Of a stretch of 64,000 nucleotides of DNA, positions 12,201 through 24,900 are shown one piece after another. The stretch is from Diphasiastrum complanatum (taxonomy: Eukaryota; Streptophyta; Lycopodiopsida; Lycopodiales; Lycopodiaceae): NCBI GenBank assembly GCA_029204225.1, contig CM055097.1, positions 10,920,230 through 10,984,229 on the forward strand, written 5' to 3'. The first letter of the stretch is position 1, and every line of letters begins with the position of its first letter. The notes under the pieces are model-generated. The model searched no databases, was not told where the DNA came from, and saw nothing but the letters and a program-made list of their open reading frames with translations. The position numbers and the translations under genes were made by a program.

Positions 12201-15200
12201 GATGACAAGTATATCTGCCTGAAATCGGCCAACAAGGTAAGCCATTATAAATGGCTAACTCATGGGCCTCTCCAAACTGTAATAAATACTCACCATATGG
12301 TAACAGGTCCCAAACTGTCCTCGAAAGTTCTGGTAACTCCCATCTCATCACTGTCAAGGGCACAAACACGGAGCTGGTCGATGGTGTCATAAAAGTCTGC
12401 CTAGTTGTGAGGATGTCTGGGCATTAAAATCCCCGGTGAGGAAAATATGCCCCCCCTCTATGAATCTAATGATTTTCAATGAAGATCATGGTATGGTGAG
12501 CCAACGGACTTCGTCAAAATTGAAGACTATGGAGGAAAGTAACATGTTGTGACAAAAAGTTCTCTATCCAAACCAATATCCTAGCCCACAATACGAATCC
12601 ATATGTAGCGTGCATGCTCTTGTCGGATGAACTCAATACTACGAGTGAAGAGACTCCCTGTATAAGCATGCAACCCCTCCAGATCCAAAACCACTAGCTG
12701 ATCTAGTCTCAGATCTGTACACGAAATCCCATCTGTATTTTGGAAAAGTGGGAAGTCCTCGCTCCGGACTCTCATAAGTCTCCATAAAAAGCAATACATC
12801 TCGGCTAGTGATAAAGTCAATCAAGTCGCCAGCAGTAGAAGATGAGTGTATACCATCACAGTTCCATACTCCAATCTGGAGATGGTGTGGATGGGACCCC
12901 GAGATACTCCCAAACCAGGGGCCCCAAATCCCTATCTCTGGGAACCATCAGGAGCACTATTAAAAAAGCGCACTCGTCCGTCCCGATCCGCCTGACTCTC
13001 GGGCTTCCTGGAAGGCCTTACGCCTTTCCTACACTTGGATGTGACGTCGTCATCCATAAGAATAGTGGAACCACGTAGCTTAGCTCTGCACCGTAAAGCC
13101 TCTCGTCGACTCTCCAAGGATGTAAAACGGATAATCCAATTGGCTGCATCTCTGGTACTCCTCCATGGCATCTTGAGTATCCGGGATAATGTTGTGAGAC
13201 TTTTGTTTTCTGGATTTCTCTTTCTGAATGGTGGCTGAAATGACCGAGGATATGGGAGCACATGGCTTGGTTCCTTTCTTCAATACCGATGCCCAGGAGA
13301 GGGCCTCTTCCTTCTGCTTCTCGATCTTTTGTTCCAATTCTTTATCATCAAGGTGGTCTATTCGGAAGCTGAAACCTGCTTGTTTCCAATCGATTGTTCT
13401 AGATATACAATACAATCTTGGACTGCATCACACTTTTTTCCTTGATCAGAGTTGATACCACTTCTTTCAGCTGCGAAATTTCTAGTTTCATGGTCTGGAA
13501 ATCAGCGTTGAACTGATCTTCTTGCCAAGAAGAGAATAGTTCTGTGGATTTAGATGGAGTGTAAGGAATAGGGACTGATTCTTGAGTGGAAGAAGAGCAA
13601 GAAGTGGATGATCTGGGAATACAAAGGAGGCCAGCAATAGGATCTGAAAGTAGAGCAACGGTGGGCAGAGGAGGCAGCGACAAAGAAGAGGTGGCAGGCA
13701 GTGCATCTGCCTGAGTGGCAGGTGCTGCTGCCACACTGGCAGCTGCTGCCAGTGTGGCAGTAGGGCGTATCGGAGGAGGGGAGGCGCGCTTTTTTGGTGG
13801 CATGGCGAAAGAGAGAGAGAGAGTGAGCGTCATCATGAATCATTATGGATATTGAATGAGCTCTACAACTCTCTTTATAGGCTTCACAAACTATTTCCTT
13901 ACCCTGATTAGGGCTTCTTCTAGTGATTTTTGCCCAACTTCATGGGATCCAAACCATACTTTCTATAATAATTGACCAATAATTTGACTACTAATAGATG
14001 GATGAAAAGTACACTGTGTATCACAGTCAAAAGTCCTAAATGACATCTTTAGAATGATGTCCCAAGATCTGAAGTATCCCCCTATAAACTATGGACAGCA
14101 TTTCCTAGTCAAATGTTTTGTGTTTTATGTACCATAAATACAAGTAAGGAAAACTTTGTCACCAATAACTTCAAGCTATTTCCTGATTGTAAGAACTGAA
14201 CTGAAATTCAGCATGATTGACAACTATTAGTACTAGTGTTGAGACAGTTCTTCAGTCTCTGATTATATTTCCTTAAGTGTTTGAGCTTATTTGGAATGTT
14301 ATGAATTTGAAAATCCAGAGAAATTAAAGTGGTTATACAAGTTCACTAGGGCATATTTCTTTCATCCACATTTTTTTGTCTGCTTCTGCGTAAGAATTTT
14401 TTTGGAGTGCTAAAAGGAGCCAGCCTGAGGTTTTGGGCCAGTATCTTCCAAAGAATACTCTAATTCGCTGCCACTTAGTTGGTTTACTAACCAACGTTCC
14501 CTGTTGATTGAGAACAAAGAAAGCATTCTAAGATCAAAATAACGATTGAAATGCGGGACATAACACAAATGAATGAAGCTACATTTCATTGCTCACCATA
14601 TCACTTCCTTGTGATAATTGCTAAGCTATCTGAGTTAGTAACCTAACCTTGGTATATCTAGAGGAGTCCAGAAGCCATGTCTGCAGTTGACACCACACGT
14701 TTCACATGTCATCATTCTGAAAGAGCATATAATAGCAGCAAAGCACATGTAGTTTGATATGTCCTATTCACCAGCAACTTTATTCTCTTTGTTGTATGAC
14801 AGTAAGAAGTAATTCTTGTGAAATTATGCTGCATTTTGAATGATTAATTTTATTGCATCAGGAAATTGGGTTGACAGCAGCAAGCAATGAACCAATAGCC
14901 AATGTAACACAACCACCACCTTCAAGGATAGAACAGCTCCATGGAATGAAGGAAAAAAACTTGACATAGAGGCTCCTTCAGCAAGTGTGATTAATTGGCC
15001 TTCAGAAAAAGGTACCCCTCCATAGATCAGGTAATTAGAGGAATGTAGAATGGCATTAATAAATTTGATCAATTTAACTTTCATGTGCATATTGCATTTT
15101 TGTCTTCTGCCTTTATTCAGTGATGGTCAAGTACACAACTAGTAGAATCAAATCAGTCAGTTAGCATCCCTGAGTGTCGTGTTGATGGATTCAACAGAAA

Positions 15201-18200
15201 GTAAAGTGGCTTTGAGCAATTCTCCAGAAGCTAAAAAATGTTTACTTGGTTGATAGATGCACTTGAAAATCAGTAACTTTAACAAAACAAGTGCATGCTG
15301 ATAACATTGGGGCTGTGTTAAAAGTTACAGACTAAGATGATTCAGAATATTAGAAGTGACAAACTAGATTGGAATCACCTGATAAATAACAATGCCTGCC
15401 AAGATTGCATGCCAGAGAGCCATAAATTCTGGCCGAAAGAACTGCACAGAAAACCACGGTCCAATTTACCCCTGACTTTTCAGTCAATATATTGTAGCAA
15501 GGCAAAAAACAGGAAGGACCAGCAGTAGCATACTTCTGCAGTAACTAACTGTCAGGCCCAATTACACCAACCTATTTTAAAATAGGTTACTACTCAAAAT
15601 TGTAGTCACATAAATACAGTTCCAAAACAGTAAAATTTTCTCGTCCAACATGTACACCTGAGGCAAATGAGAAGCAGCAGCAATAGCCCCTGCATAGTTG
15701 GCAAGAAGTAACCCAGAACCAAGGAGTGCTATATTGCGAACACCCAATTTCGTTGCAAATGTTGATATTTTGTATCTGCGGAACGTTGCAAACATGAAGT
15801 ATGTTAGTTAATCATCTTAGAATACAAGTACTTCAAGGCCCTGCATCACTATCCAATATATTATCAAAATCATGTAAACAATAGTTTGGCATAAAGCACA
15901 ATTGACACTAAGAGACCCCATATTGATAAGACTAGGTCAAATTTCAAGCATTCTATCTCTTCAACTTTCAAGTACTCAAAATCCTGTACTTACTTCATGT
16001 CTCCTTCAATGTCGGGGAGGTCTTTGGTGATTGCTATGACAATTGCAAATATTGTCACAAAGACAGTGATAAAAATGACAGGAGGACTACAAAAACACAA
16101 TCATTTCAAACTTTTCAAATCAGTCCAAAGAGTATAGATAATCTCCAACAACAGTAGAATGTCTACTCAATGTACTCAAACAAGCTGGTCCAAACTCAAA
16201 ACTTCAGATCCAGTCACCTCCATTCAAAGGCAAGACCAAGTGAAGTTCTTGTTGCATAATAAACTCCAAAATTGAGCAGAAATCCACGAACCTGCATATA
16301 AAAGGTTTAACTTGGACTACTTGCTCAAACAAAGAGACATTATTTTGAACAAGATGTTTGGAACTTCCAATAGAAACATATGTACATCAGTACAACCAGG
16401 GAAACGAGCTCACAACTTGACGAGCTCACTGCTTGAAGTTCAACTGTCAAAAGGATTCAAATGAAAAATATTGGAAGATTCAAGTGCTATACTACCAATG
16501 GGAACTTATTTGTGAGATTCCAAATTGAAATAGATAAATTGACTAGATACTAGATCCGTATCATGATCAAAATGAAGTTTTATGAAGATAAAGAGTACGA
16601 GAATCATAGTAGATCTACATACTTCAATGTCTGGTGTCTGCCATACTCTCTACCTTTGAAGGTAATCAAGAGCGTGTTGCATGTACTAGGACTGGCTAAA
16701 AACTTGCTATTTGTTGGTGCCATTACCAAACAGAACATGCTGGTAGAGTTTGACGAATCTACCTATTTGGTAAAAGACAAAGATCAAAGCTTCAAGGTGG
16801 TAGCCAAGGGAATGCAAGAAGGGGGTCTTTACAACCTTTACACAAACCATATCTAGCCAAGAGGCCTGGTCAGCAGGGGATTCTAATCAGGACAACCTTG
16901 GCACGAGAGGTATGGTCATTTGAGCTATCAAAGTTTACAAGTTTTGAACAAGCACAATATGGTAGTAGATCTTCCTAGCATTAAGTCTTCTTCAGATACA
17001 TGTGAGGCTTGTGCACTAGGAAAGCAACAGAGGCAAAGGTTTCCAAAGGGAAAAGCTACCAGGGCCAAGGGCATTCTTGAGCTTGTGGAGAGAGCAGTGA
17101 ACAGGGTGCCAGAAGATCTCTTAGGTCTCATGAGAGACAAGAGACTACTAACTTTGCTCTTATGTCCACTATTTTGGATGCAGATGAGTCACAGTTCTTT
17201 CACGAACCCGTGAAGGAAAAGGAGAGGCTAGACTATGATGAGACATTCGCACCTGTTGCTAAGATGACATCTATTAGGACCATTTTGGCCTTAGCCTCAT
17301 AATTTTATTGGGATGTCCATCAAATGGATGTCAAGAGTGCCTTTCTTAATGGGCACCTATAGGAGGAGGTTTACATGGAGCAACCGCAGGGGTTTGAGAT
17401 AACATGCAAGGAGAATCTGGTTTGCAGGCTTAGAAAAGCCTTGAATGGGCTCAAACAGGCGCCAAGGGCTTGGTATGGCCGAATTGACGAGTACTTTGTA
17501 GGGCAAGAATGGAGAAGACTTTGTGGTTGTTGTACTTGATGTGAATGATCTACTCATCACGGGAAGCAATAAGAAGCTGTACACACTTGCATACACATAC
17601 ACAACACACATACACACGTGCACACACACACCACATGCACGCACAAGACATACACATACATATACACCCACACACATATACACCCACACACGTACACATA
17701 CACACACATGCGTGCGCGCACACACACACAACACACATACATATACACACGTACACATCACACATGCACACACAACACACACATACACACTCATACATGT
17801 ACACACGCACACACAACATGCACATACACACTCATACATGTATACACGCGTTGTCTTTTTATCTCACAGGCAAAGTATGCACAAAAATTATTGAAGAGGT
17901 TTAACATGCAAGAAAACAAACCAATTAGCACACCCATGAATCCAAGCAACAAGCCATCAAGAGATAATGGTCTAGCATTTGCATATGAGACTCTCTATCG
18001 TCAATTGGTGGGCAGCTTGATTTACCTTACTACCACCAGGCCAGATATTGCTTATGCAGTTGGGATCACAAGTCAATTCATGAGTAAGCCTACTGAAGCA
18101 CATTGGAAGGCAGCCAAGCGGATCCTACGATATGTGAGAGGGACGATGACTTATGGGATTGGAGACACTGATGATGGAGACCTTCAGCTGGAAGGTTATT

Positions 18201-18861
18201 CAGATTTTGATTGGGCAGGTGATAGAGACGATCAAAGATCAACGACAGGCTATTGCTTTAGCCTAGGTTCAGGGGCTATAGCATGGTGCAGCAAGAAGCA
18301 GCCTACTATTGCCCTATCATCTACCGAAGCTGAGTACAGGTCGACTACGAGGTCCGCCTGTGAAGCCATTTGGTTACGCCGTCTACTTGAGGATAGGCAG
18401 ATTGCTCAAGACCTACATTGTTGCATTGTGATAACCAAAGTTGCATTCAGCTTGCGCAAAATCTAGTCTATCATGCACGGACAAAGCACATAGAGGTGGA
18501 CCAGCACTTCATACGGGAGAAAGTGCACAGTGGGGAGATCGAGCTAGTTTATTGCGACACCAATGACCAGATAGCTGATATCTTTACTAAGCCACTTAGT
18601 AGAGATAAGTTTGAAGAGTTCAGAACTTTGTTGGGTGTCAGTTTGATTAAAATTGCCATTAAGGGGGGGTGTTGAAGAGTAATGCCTATTTTACCCCTTT
18701 GGCTAAGCACTAATTACGTTGTAAGTTGTACCTATGGTTGACACCTAGACTTGCTATGCATGTATCTCAGGTGCATGCCTCACAAGGGACTTGGAGGACC
18801 CACGATGAGGAGCTAACCTTCTAGATTGACACAGATGTGTATGTATATGTATGTGCGTGTT

Positions 18862-18947
<86 letters not shown>

Positions 18948-21900
18948 AGAATTATTATTATTAACGTCTTTTGGTACCCAAAGGTACATAAGACAAAGGA
19001 GAGTACAAAAGGTGAGGAGCATTGTCCGCATACGGACTTATTTACTAGTAAAAAAGAGAAGAAGACATGAAACTAGCATATCTATCTCGCTATCTCTAAG
19101 AAAAAAAAGTATCCAAGCTTGACCACCAGCTTGCGAGGGTACAATGCAAGAGCTTAACCACCTGCTCTACAGAGGAGACTAGCTACGAGTAAGCTGAAAA
19201 TAATGAGTGATAGTAGTAGTGGAGCGTGTTGTAGACTGGCGAGAAGCCCGTGAAGATCTAGTGATCCTGGATCTAGCAGAAGTATGTGAGACTCTCTGTG
19301 TCTTCAATCTCCGAGTGGGGACTTCAAAATCCAAAACGGAAATGTCCTCTCTCTCTCTCTTCTGGAAAAACTGGGTAATATGAGCCTGGCAGTGATCCAT
19401 ATCTGTGGTAGGTAGAAGTGAAGCTCGTAGAGTATACATCTCTCTCAATAGAAGACCTACACATCTGGAGTTTGGATACTCGAGGAACGATCGCAACGTG
19501 AGAGGGGTATCTCTGTATAAACAATGGTAACGCCCCTTGATCTCATAATATACTAGACAACGAAAGATGAAATGGAACTCATCCTCCATCTCATGAAGAG
19601 AACAAAGCTGACATATCCTCTGCAATTTGGGAGTGTCCGTGTATCTACCCATCTCAATAGCCAGCTGATGAGAAGAGACTCGGAGCTGTCCCATACGGTA
19701 CCGCAGACCAAATCTGTGTAAGATATGCTGGAAGGACAGGGGTACCCGTAGTATCCAACCGTAGTAGATATGTGCCATAGAAATGTATCTTGACCTTATC
19801 AGGGTCGGGCTGTGACCATATAGTGTGTATGTGGCTACAATAAATATGATGTCTGATATAAGCATGAGTCCCGCTCAGAAGATCAAGTACAGATAAGCCC
19901 CAAGTCCGAAGAAGGGCTGAGACACTGCCAAACCAAGAATGCCTAGCCCCCTATCCAGCAATGGTGCGTGATGAAGTGAGAGCAGCAACAATATATCTAG
20001 AAGTGTCTAATTCTCATATCATGTGAAGAAAGGTAATGATCTGAAACATAGCACCGATAACCAGGGGAGGGGAAGCAAACTCCGCTAATATGATATCATG
20101 TGGCACCGAGGGCTTAGCCCTAATCATCCTGCTAAGCATGAGAATCTGGATACGAGTAAGATCCCTCCAAGTATCACATGATAAATCCGGACACCAAGTC
20201 TCAGCAGAGTATAAAACAACCGGGGAGACAGTGGTAGAAAATAGTAAGCATCTAGTAGCAGGGTCCTGTACATAATATGTGGAACAGAATCTCTCCATAT
20301 GAACAAGAGAAGTGTGCCCCTTACGGAGTCTGGTGAGGGCTGCCGGTCGGAATGTGAGTAGCGGACCAGAAAAAAGTACTCCCAAATAAGTGTAAGAGGT
20401 CACAATCTCAATCGGCAGCCCATCATAATAGAAGGTCACATCTCTCATATGCTGTCTATTGGTGTTGAACACCATAATCTTGGTCTTCTTAGTATTAACC
20501 GTCAATTCCCAAAGCTGACAGAAGTGATGTAAAGCAGAAAGGTGTCTCTGTAAGCCAGCTGCAGAGGATGAGAGAAGAACCACATCATCAGCGTATAGGA
20601 GAATGGGGATAATAATATCTGCTAAGGGACAACCCTCTCCACCTTCCTCTCGAATAATCCGCTCGAGGTCATCAATATATAGTGCAAAGAGAGTAGGAAT
20701 AAAGGGGCAGCCCTGCTTCACTCCAATGGTAGAATGGATCAGCGAGGACCAACCACTACCGTCCATGAACCGCACCCAAACTCGCACATATAAAGTAATG
20801 ATCGCGGCAATAGTCTCGTCTGTGAAGCCAAGCAAAGACAATCTCTGGAAAAGGAGGTGTCTCGGAACTGAGTCAAAAGCTTTGCGGAAGTCCACAAAGC
20901 AACAATAAACTCTCTGTCTCTGATGTCCTGCCTCCTCAATGATGCATCGCAAAATGAAAATCTGATCTGAGGTAGAGTATCCTGGTCTGAACCCAGCCTG
21001 ACCCATAGCATGTAAATCCTCAGTCTCAGCAAAAGATCCAATAACCGTCTGTAAAGTGGAACCATAAATCTTAGCCAAAGTGTGACCAATCATAATAGTA
21101 CGGTAGTTTTCTACATTTATGGGATCACTTGCCTTGAGAATGGGATGAAGAATATTAGTACACCATGCGGTAGGAAAACCAGAGGTCACAACAGTGTTCC
21201 GTGAGCAATAAAGGGCGAGATATATGGATCTTGCTTAACCATCTTAACTGCGGTGTTTCTGTATAAACAAGCTACTCCGCCAGATCCACGACAGGTTTTT
21301 CCCCTCACAAATGGGCGAAAAACAGAATGCCAAGAGTAATCTTGTATATGTGGAAGAGGATGATATAAGGACTCATGGGTTTCAGCCAACAACAAAATGT
21401 CACATTTGCTTATAAAATCAGTAAAATCTCCTGCCGATGATGATGATAAAAAACCATTGCAATTCCAGAAGCCAAGTCTCAAAATGGTAGGGGATCTCGG
21501 GCAGCTCCAAAACCCGGGAGCCCCAAGTTCCTAGCGTGAGAGGAGGTCAAAATATCTTGGTTTGTCGTCGATAAAAACGACCCTTTTCCCTTTTTCTTTT
21601 GCTTCGTGAATAATCTTTTTCCTTGCTAACCATTGGGTATTTGTCAAATCATCATCCATATAAATGAAAGTGCCTTTGAGTTTTGTTCTAAGCCGAAGGG
21701 CTGCATTGCGGTGTTGAAGAGAGCAAAATTTGATAAAAAGAACGTTGTCATCAAATTTACTACGCCATGCCGTATCAAAACCATCAACAACATGAGATAA
21801 CTTGGAAACGAGTAAATCTGTAGCTTCGTCTATTGGTTTACCGCCGTTGGCAATGCCTCTTACTCTAATATTAAGAGCCTTTTTAGCTCTTCTAGCTTGT

Positions 21901-24900
21901 TCATCCAAAACTGTCTCCAAATCGTTATCCATCATAGAGGCTGAGATATGGGGGTGATTACCTTGTTTGAGGATCGATGTCATTTCTTCAACCTGTTTTG
22001 CAAGTGATGAGAGTTTGCTGCCCATATCATCCGATTTGAAGAGTGCTGCCCATGTCTTTGTCTCTTCGACCTGTTTTTCCAAGCAAGATATTTTGTTAAA
22101 AGTTTCGTCCGAAGAAGGTACATGTTCTGCAAGCCGCTGCTTAAGATATACATTTTCTTGCTCAAGCTGCTCCACCCGTTCTTTGACACCCACGAGATCT
22201 AGAACCAATTTGCCATTCGCCATTTCAAAAAAGTGTAGTTGTTTCTTAATGTCGAGGATTTCGTTTCGGATGAAACCAATATCATAGGCATAAAGACTCT
22301 CAATAGGCTTGGAAGGAGTGTAATCGACCGTGGACAGTTGATGTGTTTCTGTGATAGCAAGTGGATTGTCGGTGAAAATAGAGGGTGCATCAGTGATGCC
22401 TTCTAGTGCAGCTAGCGGTGGGATTGTTGTAGGTGAAATAGCATCCCCCTCCCTCTCAGATGATGGAGGAGGAGAAGAGGTAAATAGAGGGGGGGGCCTA
22501 GGGGCACCTGTTACGAGCTCGTAACCAGTGCCGAACCCTAGAGAACACAGATAGGTCAGATACCACAGTCAGGGTCGTGTCCAGCGTACATGACCAACAG
22601 GGCAAGACAGTGTGAGTAGTGTGCCCCAGCACGGTCCATAGCCATGGCGGGCCTAACACAGCCTAGGGACCCTGTCAGCAGGATAGGGCCCCCAGTTGGG
22701 TCCCGACGTGCAGTCGGCCACGTCAGTGCCACGTGGCCGACACTTGGCAGTAGCATGCTACCAGTCCTCACACTGGGCTAGGAGGGGCTTACTCTATATC
22801 AGGGAGTAGGCAAGGTTGGGTGGATCAGTTAGTGTTTGCCCTACTGTGGTGTTAGGATCTATTACACTGGTATCAGAGCCATCTCCATCCTAGGGAGTTC
22901 AGGACAGCAGTAGAGAAAGCTATCAGAAGATAGGAAAGATTTCTCAGATTCTCAGGAAAGAATTGAGGAGGAAAATCGCTGTAGGAACAGCTTTCAAATC
23001 CTTGAAATTTGCTGGGAATTTACAGTTGTTTGAGGCACAATCCCTTGTAGAAGCTCAGCGCTGAAAAATCAGGGATTTACCCTTGATTTTTATGTATCAG
23101 TTGTGGATTTTTGAGCACATTTTATATAGAAAATGTGGAGCAGGTCCAGCGCTGCCAAATTGGGTGGAAACTTCGAATTTGGAGTGAAATTTTCTGGAAT
23201 TTGGAGCGGATCTGAGACAGAATCGTGGGTGCAGGTCCAGCGCTGAAGGTCTTTGGCAGGAACCACAAGTTTGCAACTGTTTTGGGTCCTAAAACGGGAA
23301 TTTTGGAGCAAAAAGTATACACCTCAGACAGCGAGGGAAGGGGCCAAGACGATCAGAAGTTTGTTTCTTTTTCTTGGTACCTTGATCTCTGATTTTTCCG
23401 GACAGCAGATCTGAAAGCAGTGGAGGAAGAGCTGAAAGGGCTTTTCTTGATTCTTTCTTTGGAAGTACAGTCCTCAGAAACAGCTAAGTCATCTTTCCTT
23501 TCCCTTGTACAGTTGTAAATTAGTCTTTTAGACTTTTTTCCTTCAGAAGTTAAGGTAGCTCTCTTTCAGTTTCGAAGATGACCACTCCTCAGGGACCTGA
23601 TCAACCCCAGGAGAGAGGCTTCGACGAACTTGAAACAGAAGCCTTGGCTTACAGAAAAGGGAAGGAACCCATGGAAGTAGAAGAACAGGAACAGTTCGCC
23701 GAAGAACTCGACGAACTGGTTACCAAGGAGCAGTTCCTCCAATTGGTAACAGAAGTGGATGAACTGAAGCTGGCATTAGCCAATTTCAAGTCCAGTGTGG
23801 ACGACTCGTTCGCTGAACTCAAAAACTTGATTTTGAGCTCCGCGAAAGGAAGCCTTCCCTCCACTTCTCAGTTATCCCCTTCTCCACTTCCATCAGTTTC
23901 GGGTGAGACTTTACGGTCTCACCCCAGTGTTTTTAAAGATTTAAAGCCTCCTACTTTTAATGGGGAAGAGAAGGATAGAAATGCAGATATTCTACAAACC
24001 TTCCTCAGCAAATGGAAGAACATTCATGCTCTTAAACAGACCCCTGACCATTTGCAAGCAATTGAGGCCAGTCTTTCTTTAGGGCCTATGGCCTATAAGT
24101 GGTGGTTAAATCTCCAGGAGACTGGGCAGACTCCCCGGTCATGGAAAGCTTTTGAAGAAGCTTTCCTAAGAGAATTTCTACCAGAGAATGAACTTGATAG
24201 AGCCTGGGAAGCCTGGGAAAGAACAGTAATGGACAAGTCCCTCATCCAATATATCTCGCAGTATCGAGAGGCAATTTTAAAGATTAAAAATATGGATGAC
24301 TATCAAAAAATCAGGGGATTTGTCCGTGGCCTCAAAGATGAATATAAAGTAGAGGTCCAGAGAAACTCGCCTACTACCCTTGAGCAAGCTCTCAGATATG
24401 CTCAAATCTATGATGATTCAGTGGGTAGGAAGAGAGCGAGACAGCAACCACTTTCTGAGCAGCTTCCTCAGAAAGACTTTCAATTTAAAAAGAAATTTTT
24501 AAAAAGAAAGAAAGAAGATAAATTTAAAGGTGAAGCTCCTCAGAAACGCCCTTCACACATACAGCCCTTAAAACCAGATGATTTTGAGAAAGCCAAACAA
24601 GAACGTTTGTGCTTTGTGTGTATGGGCAAGGGACACACAGTCAGACAGTGTCCCAAGGGGCCTTTCACTAAAAAAGATAAAAAACAAGTTCATCTTGTTC
24701 AGACTGTATGTTTCCCCAGTGACTCGGCAGCTTCCGAGATCAAAGTGTATCATGAAGATCATGAACACTGTTGCCAGCTGACCTCTGCAATGCTAGCGAG
24801 ACCCTTCAGCTTTGGGCCGCATGACCTAGTACGTATGCATGGGAAAGTTGGTAACCAGTCAGTAAGAGTCATGGTTGATGATGGGGCAACCCATAATTTC

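Larger units (their letters stand above)
12046..13860 (-). mobile_element. LINE-4, ORF1 plus endonuclease only, 3' part missing
   Basis: The minus strand reads a 5' GA/CT-rich edge (about 13812-13826), ORF1 (13803 to about 12932) and then an AP-type endonuclease (about 12830-12046). Reverse transcriptase and the conserved 3' hairpin and tail are absent, because the sequence stops matching near 12040. LINEs are usually truncated at the 5' end, so loss of the 3' end implies a later deletion or recombination. Confidence 0.7.
3205..14647 (-). other. HST: HST last intron, 11.4 kb
   Basis: The donor GTTAGG lies at 14647 and the acceptor at 3205. It contains a Gag-protease LTR element, a chromovirus fragment, a tandem duplication and a LINE fragment, described separately. 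Confidence 0.8.
16560..18835 (+). mobile_element. copia-1, decayed Ty1/copia element
   Basis: The 5' part (LTR, Gag, protease core) is absent. What remains is the region after the protease, the integrase zinc finger, reverse transcriptase with a deletion and a (CA)n insertion, RNase H, a polypurine tract (18661-18669) and part of the 3' LTR (18670-18835), which is cut off by LINE-1. Confidence 0.85.

Noticed and set aside
17590-17850. CRISPR-like or satellite array
   Set aside because: Simple CA repeats with no repeat-spacer structure. No CRISPR array, rRNA or tRNA gene was seen anywhere in the window. TGGTATCAGAGC sites are primer sites and not tRNA genes.
17357-17904. Cys/Val-rich and His/Thr-rich frames on both strands
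   Set aside because: These are translations of the CA microsatellite. There is no codon structure beyond the repeat.
22556-22771. 71-codon minus-strand frame kept in all four chromovirus LTR copies (also 28415-28630, 58006-58221, 63713-63928)
   Set aside because: All copies come from LTRs of one family, two of them nearly identical, so conservation is expected without selection. No recognisable domain or start context.
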